Positions 1-6,765 of a stretch of 7,950 nucleotides of DNA are shown piece by piece; within the stretch, counting starts at the first letter, position 1, and each line of letters begins with the position of its first letter. The position numbers and the translations under genes were made by a program. Under the pieces are notes generated by a model that searched no databases, had not been told where the DNA came from, and was given only the letters and a program-made list of their open reading frames with translations. The stretch comes from an uncultured Pseudomonadota bacterium (lineage in GTDB: Bacteria > Pseudomonadota > Gammaproteobacteria > Burkholderiales > SG8-39), in assembly GCA_903864555.1 (NCBI GenBank), contig CAIPGJ010000976.1:1-7950 (forward strand). Direction: 5' to 3'.

Positions 1-1274
1 GCCATCTTGTCGATGTCCAGGCCGGAGGTGTTGGAGGCGAGGATGGCGCCGGGCTTGGCCACTTCATCCAGGCCCTTGAACACCTGGCATTTGGTCTCGA
101 GGTCCTCGAACACGGCCTCGACGATGATGTCGGCCGCGGCGAGGTCCTTGCGGTCCAGCGTCGGCTTGATCAGGGCCATGCGCTGGTCTACGTCTTCCTG
201 CGTCAGGCGGCCCTTGGAAGCGGTGGCCAGGTAGTTGCGCTTGATGGTGGCCAGGCCGCGGTCCAGCGCTTCCTGCGAGGCTTCGATCAGCGTCACCGGG
301 ATGCCGGCATTGGCAAAGCTCATGGTGATGCCTCCGCCCATGGTGCCAGCGCCCATCACTGCGGCGGTGTGGATCTCGCGCCTGGCGGTGGCGGCGGGAA
401 CGTCGGGAATCTTCGCCGCATTGCGCTCGGCGGCCGAGACATAACGCACGGCCTTGCTTTCGTTGGTCTTGAGGAAGTCCTGGCCGATGTGGTGGGCATG
501 CACGATGCCTTCATCGAAGGGCATGCGCGTGGCGGCATTGATGCAGTCGACGACCAGGCCTGGCAGGGTCATGCCGCGCGGGTACTTGGGCATGGCCCAG
601 ACATAACCGTCGGCCGGCGGCACTTGCATGTCGCGGATGCGGCGCACGCCCTTGCCGGCGGCGATCAGGCCTTCGGCGAACTTCACCGCGCCCTCGATGA
701 TGGGACCGTCCACCACTTCGTCGAGCAGGCCGATCTGCTTGGCGCGGTCCAGGGCCATGGGCTTGCCGCCCACCAGCAGTTCCTTGCTGTTCTCGATGCC
801 CACCAGGCGCGGCAGCAGTTGCGTCGCCGGCGCCGGCACGCGGCCGATCTCGATTTCCGGGAAGGACAGGGTGCAGCCCGTGCGGGCAATGCGGTAGTGG
901 CAGGCCAGGCCGAGGATGGGGCCGCCGCCGATGGCAAAGCCGGCCATGGCCGCGATCACCGGCTTGGTCATGCTGTCCAGGCGCACCATCATGTCGGCCA
1001 GCGTGGGGAAGGCAGTCGCCAGCGGCGTGCCCATTTCCTTGATGTCGGCGCCGGCGCTGAAGGCCTTGTCCGAGCCGGTGAAGATCACCGCGCGCACCGC
1101 GGCATCATCATTGGCCTGGGTGAGGTGTTCATGCAGGCGGTTGCGCACCTTGTTCGACAGGGCGTTGACTGGCGGATTGTCGAAGGCGATGACGGCCACG
1201 CTGCCATGCAGGGTGTAGGTGACCGTGGCTTCCTTGGGGGTCTTGCCTTCGGGTTTCGATGCAGCTTGGCTCAT
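1..1274 (-). CDS. Fused enoyl-CoA hydratase-like / 3-hydroxyacyl-CoA dehydrogenase (FadB/FadJ type), 3' end beyond window
   Basis: The minus-strand frame is open from an ATG at 1274 to the left edge: 424 residues of a protein that is usually about 700. Residues ~17-200 are a crotonase fold, with the oxyanion-hole motifs [10 protein letters not shown] (72-81) and FAIGGG (113-118). Residues ~300 onward begin the NAD-binding 3-hydroxyacyl-CoA dehydrogenase domain, with a GAGTMG dinucleotide loop (308-313) and the SNTS motif (414-417). The catalytic His region and C-terminal domain lie outside the window. In this family the protein hydrates 2-enoyl-CoA and oxidises L-3-hydroxyacyl-CoA with NAD+ in cytoplasmic beta-oxidation. 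Oddly, the first catalytic Glu of the crotonase half is Ile120 and the following loop is altered; the second Glu (E140) is kept. The start is supported by TGGAG at 1288-1284, 9 nt upstream. The dehydrogenase half is certain; hydratase activity is doubtful. Confidence 0.93.
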   Translation of the reverse strand, partial: MSQAASKPEGKTPKEATVTYTLHGSVAVIAFDNPPVNALSNKVRNRLHEHLTQANDDAAVRAVIFTGSDKAFSAGADIKEMGTPLATAFPTLADMMVRLDSMTKPVIAAMAGFAIGGGPILGLACHYRIARTGCTLSFPEIEIGRVPAPATQLLPRLVGIENSKELLVGGKPMALDRAKQIGLLDEVVDGPIIEGAVKFAEGLIAAGKGVRRIRDMQVPPADGYVWAMPKYPRGMTLPGLVVDCINAATRMPFDEGIVHAHHIGQDFLKTNESKAVRYVSAAERNAAKIPDVPAATARREIHTAAVMGAGTMGGGITMSFANAGIPVTLIEASQEALDRGLATIKRNYLATASKGRLTQEDVDQRMALIKPTLDRKDLAAADIIVEAVFEDLETKCQVFKGLDEVAKPGAILASNTSGLDIDKM

Positions 1275-1283
1275 GCGTGCGCG

Positions 1284-1288
1284 CTCCA
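1284..1288 (-). promoter_or_regulatory. Ribosome binding site of the fused dehydrogenase
   Basis: TGGAG on the minus strand lies 9 nt before the ATG at 1274. It is a moderate Shine-Dalgarno match and supports this start; the residues that follow agree with a short family N-terminus. Confidence 0.5.
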
Positions 1289-1312
1289 GGATGGTCGGAA
1301 CCGGATGGCAGA

Positions 1313-1337
1313 TTCCAGGGGGTTCCAGGGGTTCAGG
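1313..1337. repeat. Short tandem repeat in the leader of the fused dehydrogenase
   Basis: Two and a half near-identical units lie head to tail: TTCCAGGGGG (1313-1322), TTCCAGGGG (1323-1331) and TTCAGG (1332-1337). They fall between the proposed promoter and the start codon of the minus-strand gene, so they would be in its mRNA leader. Function is unknown and may be nil. Confidence 0.5.
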
Positions 1338-1420
1338 TATCAGGCGGGCAGCGGGCGGCGGTATCGAGCCTTGCGGCTTCTTGTTGGTAGTGCGGGCCGA
1401 CGCTGCGACGCTGCAATGGA

Positions 1421-1426
1421 ATTGTA
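1421..1426 (-). promoter_or_regulatory. Candidate -10 element for the fused dehydrogenase
   Basis: The minus strand reads TACAAT (5 of 6 to the sigma-70 consensus), preceded by GGGT, in an otherwise GC-rich stretch. No good -35 hexamer lies 16-18 nt upstream, only an A-run flanked by TCCG. If used, it would give a leader of about 140 nt. This is a prediction from base pattern only. Confidence 0.35.
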
Positions 1427-1508
1427 ACCCGCGCCCTTTTTTCGGACCCGCGGTCGAAAATGCGGGAAAATGCGGCACTTACCGATCACCGGAACATCCC
1501 CAGCCGAC

Positions 1509-2276
1509 ATGAGCTCCTTCATCCTCACCGACAAGCAGGCCGGCGTGATGCGCATCGGTTTCAACCGCGCCGAAAAAAAGAACGCCATCACCCTGGACAT
1601 GTATGTGGCGCTGCGCCGGGCGCTGCGGGATGCCTCGGCCGACCCGCAGGTGCGCGTGGCCCTGGTGCATGGCACGCCCGAGGCTTTCACCGCCGGCAAT
1701 GACCTGGGCGACTTTCTCAACCAGGAGCGGCCCGACCCGCCCCCTTCGCAGCTGTTTCTCGAAGCCTTGCTCGATTTCGACAAGCCGCTGGTGGCCGCCG
1801 TCGGCGGCATCGCCGTGGGCATCGGCACCACCATGCTGCTGCACTGCGACTTCGTCTACTGCACGCCCGGCACCCGCTTCGCCATGCCCTTCGTCAACCT
1901 GGGCCTGGTACCCGAGGCGGCCTCCAGCTACCTCATGCCGCGCCTGGTCGGTCAGCGGCGGGCCGCCGAGCTGCTGATGCTGGGCGAGCCTTTCGATGAG
2001 GTCACCGCCAAGGAGATCGGCCTGGTCAACGCCATCGTCGAGCCGGCCAGCCTGATGGAGACGGCGCTGGCCACGGCCACCAAGCTGGCCGGCAAGCCGC
2101 CCGCGGCCCTGCGCCTAACCAAGGCGCTGATGAAGCGTGCCGCCGACCCGGTCGCGGCCGACGCCATCCGCGAGGAGATGAAGGTGTTCCGTGAACGCCT
2201 GAAATCCCCGGAGGCGAAGGAGGCGATGACCGCCTTCTTCGAAAAACGCAAACCCGACTTCAGCCGGTTCAGCTGA
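1509..2276 (+). CDS. Crotonase-family enoyl-CoA hydratase/isomerase, probably Delta3,Delta2-enoyl-CoA isomerase-like
   Basis: A 255-residue crotonase-fold protein of normal family length. Residues 59-69 (AFTAGNDLGDF) and 101-106 (IAVGIG) form the oxyanion hole that binds the acyl-CoA thioester. The two hydratase glutamates are absent: Thr108 and Phe128 occupy those positions. Instead the loop LGLVPEAASS (131-140) places Glu136 where eukaryotic peroxisomal Delta3,Delta2-enoyl-CoA isomerases (ECI2 type) have their single catalytic Glu. Such enzymes shift double bonds so that unsaturated acyl-CoAs can enter beta-oxidation; automated annotation would call it enoyl-CoA hydratase. An in-frame ATG at 1470 would add 13 residues. 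I prefer 1509 because homologues begin near SSFILTDK, although neither start has a strong ribosome binding site. It is divergent from the fused dehydrogenase and stops 2 nt before the next gene. Confidence 0.88.
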   Translation: MSSFILTDKQAGVMRIGFNRAEKKNAITLDMYVALRRALRDASADPQVRVALVHGTPEAFTAGNDLGDFLNQERPDPPPSQLFLEALLDFDKPLVAAVGGIAVGIGTTMLLHCDFVYCTPGTRFAMPFVNLGLVPEAASSYLMPRLVGQRRAAELLMLGEPFDEVTAKEIGLVNAIVEPASLMETALATATKLAGKPPAALRLTKALMKRAADPVAADAIREEMKVFRERLKSPEAKEAMTAFFEKRKPDFSRFS

Positions 2277-2278
2277 GC

Positions 2279-2659
2279 ATGGGCGCTGGCGCCAGCCGCA
2301 CAGCTGCCGGCCGTCTGTTGCTGGTGCTGTCGGTGTTGTGCTGTGGAGGGCTCGGCGCAGGCATGGCCTGGGCGGATGTCTACATCTGGCGTGATCCGCA
2401 GACCGGCGCCAAGCGCATGAGCAATGTGCCGCCGCCCTGGGTCCGCGACAACACCCGCGGCCCGCGGGTCGAGATATTGCGTGACGGCAAGCCCATCTCC
2501 GCCGAGGCGGCAGCGGCCAATCCGCGGGCGCCGGCCGAGCCTTCGGAGCGGCAACGGGCGGTGGGCGCTGCGGCGGCGGCCGCATCGGGACGACCGCAAG
2601 GCAAGCCCGACCAGCCGGTGCAGGCTCCCTTACGAGAGGAAGCTGCCGAGGAGGACTGA
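2279..2659 (+). CDS. Secreted DUF4124-like small protein
   Basis: A 126-residue protein with a clear Sec signal peptide: Arg7 and Arg12, a Leu/Val-rich core (13-28), and likely cleavage after AWA at 32. The mature part begins DVYIWRDPQTG and continues KRMSNVPPPW. This W-R/K-D-x-x-G...SN-PP pattern is typical of the DUF4124 domain in proteobacterial envelope proteins, whose function is unknown. The remainder (about 76-126) is Ala-, Pro- and charge-rich and probably disordered, ending in an acidic tail. The ATG lies 2 nt after the stop of the crotonase gene and has no strong ribosome binding site of its own, so translation is probably coupled. No functional link to acyl-CoA metabolism is evident. 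Existence as a gene is well supported; family assignment is from motif memory. Confidence 0.75.
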   Translation: MGAGASRTAAGRLLLVLSVLCCGGLGAGMAWADVYIWRDPQTGAKRMSNVPPPWVRDNTRGPRVEILRDGKPISAEAAAANPRAPAEPSERQRAVGAAAAAASGRPQGKPDQPVQAPLREEAAEED

Positions 2660-2669
2660 TTCGGCATCC

Positions 2670-2733
2670 TGATTGTTATCAAATACAAGGGCCTGTGGTT
2701 ATCTTCAATTGGTTTCAGAGATGATTGTTATCA
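2670..2733. repeat. Direct repeat of a 12-bp motif (TGATTGTTATCA)
   Basis: TGATTGTTATCA occurs exactly at 2670-2681 and 2722-2733, with start points 52 bp apart, close to five helical turns. A third, partial copy of the core (GGTTATC) lies between them at 2697-2703. Paired sites on one face of the helix would suit a DNA-binding protein, but no intact downstream gene is visible, so the role is unknown. Confidence 0.5.
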
Positions 2734-2784
2734 GGCTGTGGGGATTCGCAGCGTTCCGCGACATGGGATTGGCGTGCCAAGGCG

Positions 2785-2931
2785 TCAGTCAGCTGCCCCA
2801 TCCTGCACACGGCCACTACAAACGCACTCCTTCACGGCACAACCGCCGGATCTACGCCACCTCGCCTTGATCACAGCAGCTTCGCGGTCTTTGGCCCGCT
2901 CGGCAATGCCTTCAATTCGGTTTTTGTTCAT
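2785..2931 (-). pseudogene. Possible decayed CsbD-like gene fragment
   Basis: A minus-strand frame from an ATG at 2931 starts MNKNRIEGIAERAKD, which resembles the N-terminus of CsbD/UPF0337 stress proteins (typically MNKxxIEGxAKxxKG). After about 15 residues the similarity ends, and the frame continues with Arg/Cys-rich sequence to a stop at 2785. The usual Gly-Lys-rich repeat of CsbD is not visible in this frame or in the other two. No good ribosome binding site precedes it. It could be a truncated remnant or a chance match. Confidence 0.25.
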
Positions 2932-3063
2932 CAGTTCGTCGTTTCGCGCCACGCTTGCTTCCTGCACCCGGTCACCCTGATGCAGTTGCGCTTGGCTTCA
3001 TTCGCTGTGATCAACTGACGGTGGGATTGGCACCCACAGGAGCGCGACCATGCCGGGCGCATC

Positions 3064-3092
3064 AAGAAAACAGGGTCGCATTGCGGCCCTGT
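3064..3092 (-). terminator. Rho-independent terminator of the tctB-tctA operon
   Basis: Read on the minus strand, ACAGGG pairs with CCCTGT, an inner CGC/GCG pairing sits around an AAT loop, and TTTCTT follows at once. It begins 22 nt after the tctA stop codon, as expected for a transcript end. There is no T-run in the other direction, so it acts on the minus strand only. Confidence 0.75.
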
Positions 3093-3114
3093 GAATGTCG
3101 ATGCAGGCTTGACC

Positions 3115-4653
3115 TCAGGACACCTTGGGCGCGTCCACGCTGAGATGCTCCACCTCGACCAGGCGTTTCTTGCGGCCGCGAATTGTTGCGAAAAGCGCCC
3201 ACAGTATGAGCATGCCGGTTATGGCGAACATGGTGCCGCTGATGGGATTGACGATGAAGGTCATGAAATCACCCCGCGACAGCAGCATGGCGCGGCGCAG
3301 GTACTCCTCCAGCAATGGCCCCAGCACGAAGCCGATCAACAACGGCGCCGCCGGCATCTGCAGCACCCGCAGCAGGTATCCCATCACCCCCAGGCCGGCG
3401 ACAACCATCACATCGAAGGGGTTGTTGCTGATGCTGTAGGCGCCGATGCAGATCAAGGACATGATCATGGGATACAGGATGTGGTAGGGCACCGCCAGCA
3501 GCTTGATCCAGATGCCGATCAGCGGCAGATTGAGGATCACCAGCATGATGTTGCCAATCCAGAAACTCATGATCAGGCCCCAGAACAGCTGCGGCTTGTC
3601 GGTGATGAGCTGCGGTCCGGGCGAAATGCCGTGGATCATCAGCGCGCCAAGCAGCAGCGCCATGGTGGCAGAATCCGGTATGCCCAGCGACATGGTCGGT
3701 ATGAAGGAGGTCTGGTCGTTGGCGTTGTTGGCGGCCTCGGGGGCCACCACGCCTTCGATCGCGCCCTTGCCGAAGCGCGATTTGTCATCAGCCAGCGCGC
3801 GCTCCACCGCATAGGCGCTGAAGCAGGACACCAGCGCGCCGGTGCCCGGCAGCGGCCCGAAGATGCAGCCCAGGAAGGAGCCGCGCAGCATGGGTTTCCA
3901 GGAGCGGCGCATGTCGTCCTTGGTGGGGACCATGGAGCGGAAGGTGATGCTTTTGGGGTCGAAGTGCCCCGGTTTCACCTTGTTGACGCTGTCCACCATC
4001 TCGGACACACCGAACACCGCCATGGCCATCAGCGCGATGCCGATGCCGTCGGTCAGTTCAGGCACGCCGAAGGCAAAGCGCGCCACGCCGCTGTTGACGT
4101 CGGTGCCCATCAGCCCGAAGATGATGCCGAACAGGATCATGGCGATGCCCTTCATGGGGGACTTGCCCGACAGCGAGGCCGCGGCGATCAGACCCAGCAT
4201 CATCACCGCCACATACTCAGTCGGCCCGAACTTGATGGCCAGCGCGGACAGCGGCGGCGACAGGAACATCACCGCGATGATGCCGATGGTGGCGCCCACC
4301 CAGGAAGCGCAGGCGGCCCCCAGCAGCGCGACGCCGGCACGGCCCTGGCGCGACATGGGGTAGCCGTCCAGGCAGGCCACCGCGGCCGAGGCGCTGCCCG
4401 GCACGTTAAGCAGGATGGAGGTCGTTGATCCCCCGTAGGCGCCCCCGTAGTACACCCCTGCCAGCATGATGATGGCACTGGTGGGTTCCAGCGCGAAGGT
4501 GAAGGGCAGCAGCATGGCGATGGTTGCCAGCGAGCCTATGCCCGGCAGCACACCCACCAGCGTTCCCAGAAACACGCCGACAAAGCAGTACCAGAGATTG
4601 GTCCAGGAGGCCGCTGTCTGCAGCCCGAGCCATACGTTGTCCAATATGCCCAT
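3115..4653 (-). CDS. tctA: TctA: large membrane subunit of a tripartite tricarboxylate transporter
   Basis: A 512-residue, very hydrophobic protein of the usual TctA length (about 500), with roughly a dozen membrane segments. The family signatures are plain: GTLVGVLPGIG (30-40), the segment at 68-86 beginning YYGGAYGG and ending NVPG, and a second-half block containing SFIPTMSLGIPDSATMALL. TctA is the translocating subunit in the inner membrane. It imports a carboxylate delivered by a TctC/Bug periplasmic protein, driven by an ion gradient. The ATG at 4653 is set by GGGGAG placed 8 nt upstream, overlapping the tctB stop. The genes are separated by 6 nt and surely co-transcribed. The cognate binding protein is not in this operon; a candidate lies on the other strand at 6766. 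The substrate cannot be read from the sequence. Confidence 0.95.
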   Translation of the reverse strand: MGILDNVWLGLQTAASWTNLWYCFVGVFLGTLVGVLPGIGSLATIAMLLPFTFALEPTSAIIMLAGVYYGGAYGGSTTSILLNVPGSASAAVACLDGYPMSRQGRAGVALLGAACASWVGATIGIIAVMFLSPPLSALAIKFGPTEYVAVMMLGLIAAASLSGKSPMKGIAMILFGIIFGLMGTDVNSGVARFAFGVPELTDGIGIALMAMAVFGVSEMVDSVNKVKPGHFDPKSITFRSMVPTKDDMRRSWKPMLRGSFLGCIFGPLPGTGALVSCFSAYAVERALADDKSRFGKGAIEGVVAPEAANNANDQTSFIPTMSLGIPDSATMALLLGALMIHGISPGPQLITDKPQLFWGLIMSFWIGNIMLVILNLPLIGIWIKLLAVPYHILYPMIMSLICIGAYSISNNPFDVMVVAGLGVMGYLLRVLQMPAAPLLIGFVLGPLLEEYLRRAMLLSRGDFMTFIVNPISGTMFAITGMLILWALFATIRGRKKRLVEVEHLSVDAPKVS

Positions 4654-4659
4654 GTGCTC

Positions 4660-5127
4660 TTACTCCCCGAATGGATTCTTGAAGGCCTGGAGGTTCAACT
4701 CCAGCGCAAGCACAAAGATCAAATAAGCAGCCAGAGCGGTGCTGGCGGCCAGGATCAGCGTCCCCTTGATGCCAAGCTTTGTGTCGGCCAGCACCGATGC
4801 GCCTATCTGCAGGAAGATGGCCGGCACCAGGCCCAGGAAATTGACCGTCGCAGCGAACAGCACCACCCCGATGACTATCCAGATCAGCGGCCGCCATGCC
4901 AGTTCGAAGGGCTCGTCATCGCCCTTGCGGAAAAAAGCCGGAAGAGCGATCAACGCGCCCACGATGGCAAGCAGATAACCCAGATGCTTGGGGAACCAGC
5001 CTGGGCCCATGCGCGTCGTGGTACCCAATCGATAGTGTTCGGCCGCGTAGATCGCGACGAACAGGCCGAATGCGACCATGAGCAGCCCGCCAACGATATC
5101 CCGCCAATCCCGTTCTTTTAGTGACAA
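4660..5127 (-). CDS. tctB: TctB: small membrane subunit of a tripartite tricarboxylate transporter (TTG start)
   Basis: A 155-residue protein with four predicted membrane segments: about 11-28, 45-66, a long hydrophobic stretch around 78-112, and one near the C-terminus. It carries the TctB-type motif MGPGWFP (40-46). TctB is the poorly conserved small integral partner of TctA. I start it at the TTG at 5127-5125 because a strong GGAGG (5137-5133) sits exactly 5 nt upstream, and the resulting N-terminus, MSLKERDWRDIVGG, fits the family. The frame can be extended to an ATG at 5211, but the extra 28 residues look like untranslated leader, contain the Shine-Dalgarno sequence, and have no ribosome binding site of their own. 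It is first in the operon and is followed by tctA after 6 nt. Confidence 0.9.
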   Translation of the reverse strand: MSLKERDWRDIVGGLLMVAFGLFVAIYAAEHYRLGTTTRMGPGWFPKHLGYLLAIVGALIALPAFFRKGDDEPFELAWRPLIWIVIGVVLFAATVNFLGLVPAIFLQIGASVLADTKLGIKGTLILAASTALAAYLIFVLALELNLQAFKNPFGE

Positions 5128-5132
5128 TTGTT

Positions 5133-5137
5133 CCTCC
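5133..5137 (-). promoter_or_regulatory. Ribosome binding site that fixes the TTG start of tctB
   Basis: GGAGG on the minus strand is followed by AACAA and then TTG. Core and spacing are near ideal, and no ATG lies in the usual window, so this site decides for the rare TTG start over the distant ATG at 5211. Confidence 0.8.
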
Positions 5138-5695
5138 GTATCATCGAGATGAAACCCGCCGGTAACGGCGAGCGATGGCAGCATAGGGGCTGGACCAGGG
5201 AAAAACATCAAAAAGCATTGCTTGGGCCGACCTCTGATTCAGCCGAAGCGGTCGTGCATGGCGACATTCAGGCATATCGGTGATTCCTCTGCTTTTGCAT
5301 TCGGCTTTGGCGCGTTTGCTGGACAGGCGTTTCCCGCACGGCGGACTCCGGGAAATGCGGGACGGCATCTGCATTCCAATACTCATATATCCGGCATGGC
5401 AGAATCTGCATCCAGCCCAATCGGGTGGCGTTGTTTGCAAATGCCGCTTGAAGAGGTACGCCAATTAAATCACGCTATTTCAGCCCGAATGCAGGGCGGT
5501 CGCGATCCTCCGCAAATGCTGCCCGCTCTACAAGCAGATTTATCGGCCGTGAAGGACAGTTTTTTTCTGCTGGACATGAACAACGCTGGCGTGTGCTTGT
5601 CGTCGCATCGTGTTCCCCGCAACTGCGGTATCCTCGGCAACGCATCGGAACAGGTCCCCGGCGGCGCTGCCGCACTCGAGGGGCCATCCGCAACC
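5138..5695. other. Divergent intergenic region between tctB and the dehydrogenase gene
   Basis: About 560 bp with lower GC than the genes around it. It should hold promoters for both directions, but I found no convincing pair of -35/-10 hexamers. Open frames exist on both strands (5222 onward plus, 5464 downward minus), but their translations are not protein-like and match no family I know. A run of seven T (5560-5566) has no hairpin before it, so it is not a terminator. A diverged regulator gene or a long untranslated leader cannot be excluded. Confidence 0.5.
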
Positions 5696-5701
5696 GGGGA
5701 G
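5696..5701 (+). promoter_or_regulatory. Ribosome binding site that selects the dehydrogenase start
   Basis: GGGGAG lies 1, 7 and 13 nt before three in-frame ATGs at 5703, 5709 and 5715. Only 5709 has normal spacing, so it is the most likely initiator. Confidence 0.65.
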
Positions 5702-5708
5702 AATGGCC

Positions 5709-6689
5709 ATGAAAATGCGCGCCAGCCGCGTCGTCGGCAAACACCAGATCGTCTGCGACCAGTTCGATGTGCTCGAGCCGGAGAAGGGCGAAGTGCTGGT
5801 GAAGAGCGAATGGGCTGCCATCTGCGGCAGCGATGTGCACACCATCCATTCCGACATCCCGTTCACGCCGCGCCTGGCCAACCCCGGCGCTCCCGGGCAC
5901 GAGGGCATCGGCCACGTGGTGGACAGCCGCGCCGAAGGCTATGACAAGGGCGACCTCATCCTCACCGTGCCGGGCTACGAGAACCGCACCGGCACCTTCG
6001 CCGATTACCAGACGCTGCAGACGCGCTACATGGTCAAGGTGCCCAAGACCGACCTGCCGCTGGAGGAACTGCTGATGGCGCAGCAGTTCGGCACCACCCT
6101 CTACGCGCTGCGCCAGTTGCCCGTGGATGTCGTGGGCCAGACCGTGATGGTGATGGGGCAGGGCTCGGCCGGCCTGTTCTTCGCCTGGAGCCTGAAGCGC
6201 GCCGGGGCGAAGACCGTGATCGTGTCCGACTACAACGATGCGCGCCTGGCCATCTCGAAGCATTTCGGTGCGGACATCGCCGTCAAGCCCGGCAAGGACG
6301 CCATGCAGGCGGTGATGGACCACACCGGCGGCAAGGGCGTGCCCTACCTGGTCGAGGCGGTCGGTAGCCCCGAGGCGCTGGCCCAGTCCATCGGCATGAT
6401 CGGCCTGGACGGCAAGGGCCTGTTCTTCGGCCTGCCCACCACCAAGGAACTGGTGCCCTTCAACTTCCACGACTTCCAGCGCCGGCGCATGACCATCAAC
6501 GCCCACACCGAAACCCTGCGCGAGCCGCACCTGCTCTCCTTCAAGTACGCGCTCGACCTCATCGTCAACCGCGACATCGACGTGTCCCCGCTGATCAGCC
6601 ACACCTTCCGCATGGACGAGATCGACAAGGCCATGGACTACGCCACGACCTACAAGGAAAACTCCCGCAAGGTGTGCATCCGTTTTTGA
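5709..6689 (+). CDS. Zinc-type medium-chain alcohol/polyol dehydrogenase
   Basis: A 326-residue medium-chain dehydrogenase/reductase. N-terminal GroES-like domain: catalytic zinc ligand Cys39 in ICGSD, then GHEGIGHVV with His64-Glu65. The Rossmann domain carries GQGSAG (150-155), and Asp174 near the end of the second strand suggests NAD+ rather than NADP+. The four-Cys structural zinc lobe usual after the GD motif is missing (81-100 has no Cys), which explains the slightly short length. Gln125/Gln126 lie where other members have the third catalytic ligand; Gln is also used by Sulfolobus glucose dehydrogenase. It likely oxidises an alcohol, polyol or hydroxy acid. I chose the ATG at 5709 because GGGGAG (5696-5701) ends 7 nt before it; ATGs at 5703 and 5715 fit less well. 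It lies 76 nt before the Bug gene, probably in one operon. Confidence 0.9.
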   Translation: MKMRASRVVGKHQIVCDQFDVLEPEKGEVLVKSEWAAICGSDVHTIHSDIPFTPRLANPGAPGHEGIGHVVDSRAEGYDKGDLILTVPGYENRTGTFADYQTLQTRYMVKVPKTDLPLEELLMAQQFGTTLYALRQLPVDVVGQTVMVMGQGSAGLFFAWSLKRAGAKTVIVSDYNDARLAISKHFGADIAVKPGKDAMQAVMDHTGGKGVPYLVEAVGSPEALAQSIGMIGLDGKGLFFGLPTTKELVPFNFHDFQRRRMTINAHTETLREPHLLSFKYALDLIVNRDIDVSPLISHTFRMDEIDKAMDYATTYKENSRKVCIRF

Positions 6690-6754
6690 AACCTGCGGTT
6701 CTGCCGCCATGACAACAAGGCGCGGGCAGCCCGACATGGGCGGCACCGTGCATC

Positions 6755-6761
6755 GAGGAGG
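6755..6761 (+). promoter_or_regulatory. Ribosome binding site of the Bug/TctC gene
   Basis: GAGGAGG ends 4 nt before the ATG at 6766. It is a strong site and rules out the upstream in-frame ATG at 6709, which would place 19 charged residues before the signal peptide. Confidence 0.8.
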
Positions 6762-6765
6762 CAAC

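Larger units (their letters stand above)
2660..3063. other. Intergenic region without a convincing intact gene
   Basis: About 400 bp between the convergent DUF4124-like gene and the tctA terminator. It is more AT-rich than its flanks. Short open frames exist on both strands but lack ribosome binding sites and protein-like composition. It holds a 12-bp direct repeat near its left end and a possible CsbD-like gene fragment on the minus strand. No clear Rho-independent terminator for the plus-strand genes was found. Confidence 0.5.

Noticed and set aside
369..1427. Long plus-strand open frame opposite the fused dehydrogenase
   Set aside because: It mirrors the high-GC third positions of a recognisable minus-strand enzyme; its translation is rich in His, Gln and Arg, with no family motif.
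2867..3014. 11-bp inverted repeat TTGATCACAGC / GCTGTGATCAA about 126 bp apart
   Set aside because: Several such 11-bp matches are expected by chance in a window this long; the match does not extend and no target duplication is seen.
3021..3037. Hairpin GTGGG / CCCAC near the tctA terminator
   Set aside because: Only 5 bp and no T-run on either strand; the neighbouring hairpin at 3064-3092 is a much better terminator.
3091..4428. 445-residue plus-strand open frame opposite tctA
   Set aside because: Composition dominated by His, Gln, Asp and Arg, the usual antisense shadow of a hydrophobic membrane protein; no ribosome binding site.
5181..5215. Possible tctB promoter (TTGATG and TATGCT on the minus strand)
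   Set aside because: The spacer is about 20 nt, too long for sigma-70, and alternative -35 hexamers at normal spacing are poor.
5222..5708. Plus-strand frame in the divergent gap that runs into the dehydrogenase gene out of frame
   Set aside because: No ribosome binding site, no recognisable motif, composition unlike the neighbouring genes, and it overlaps a certain gene.
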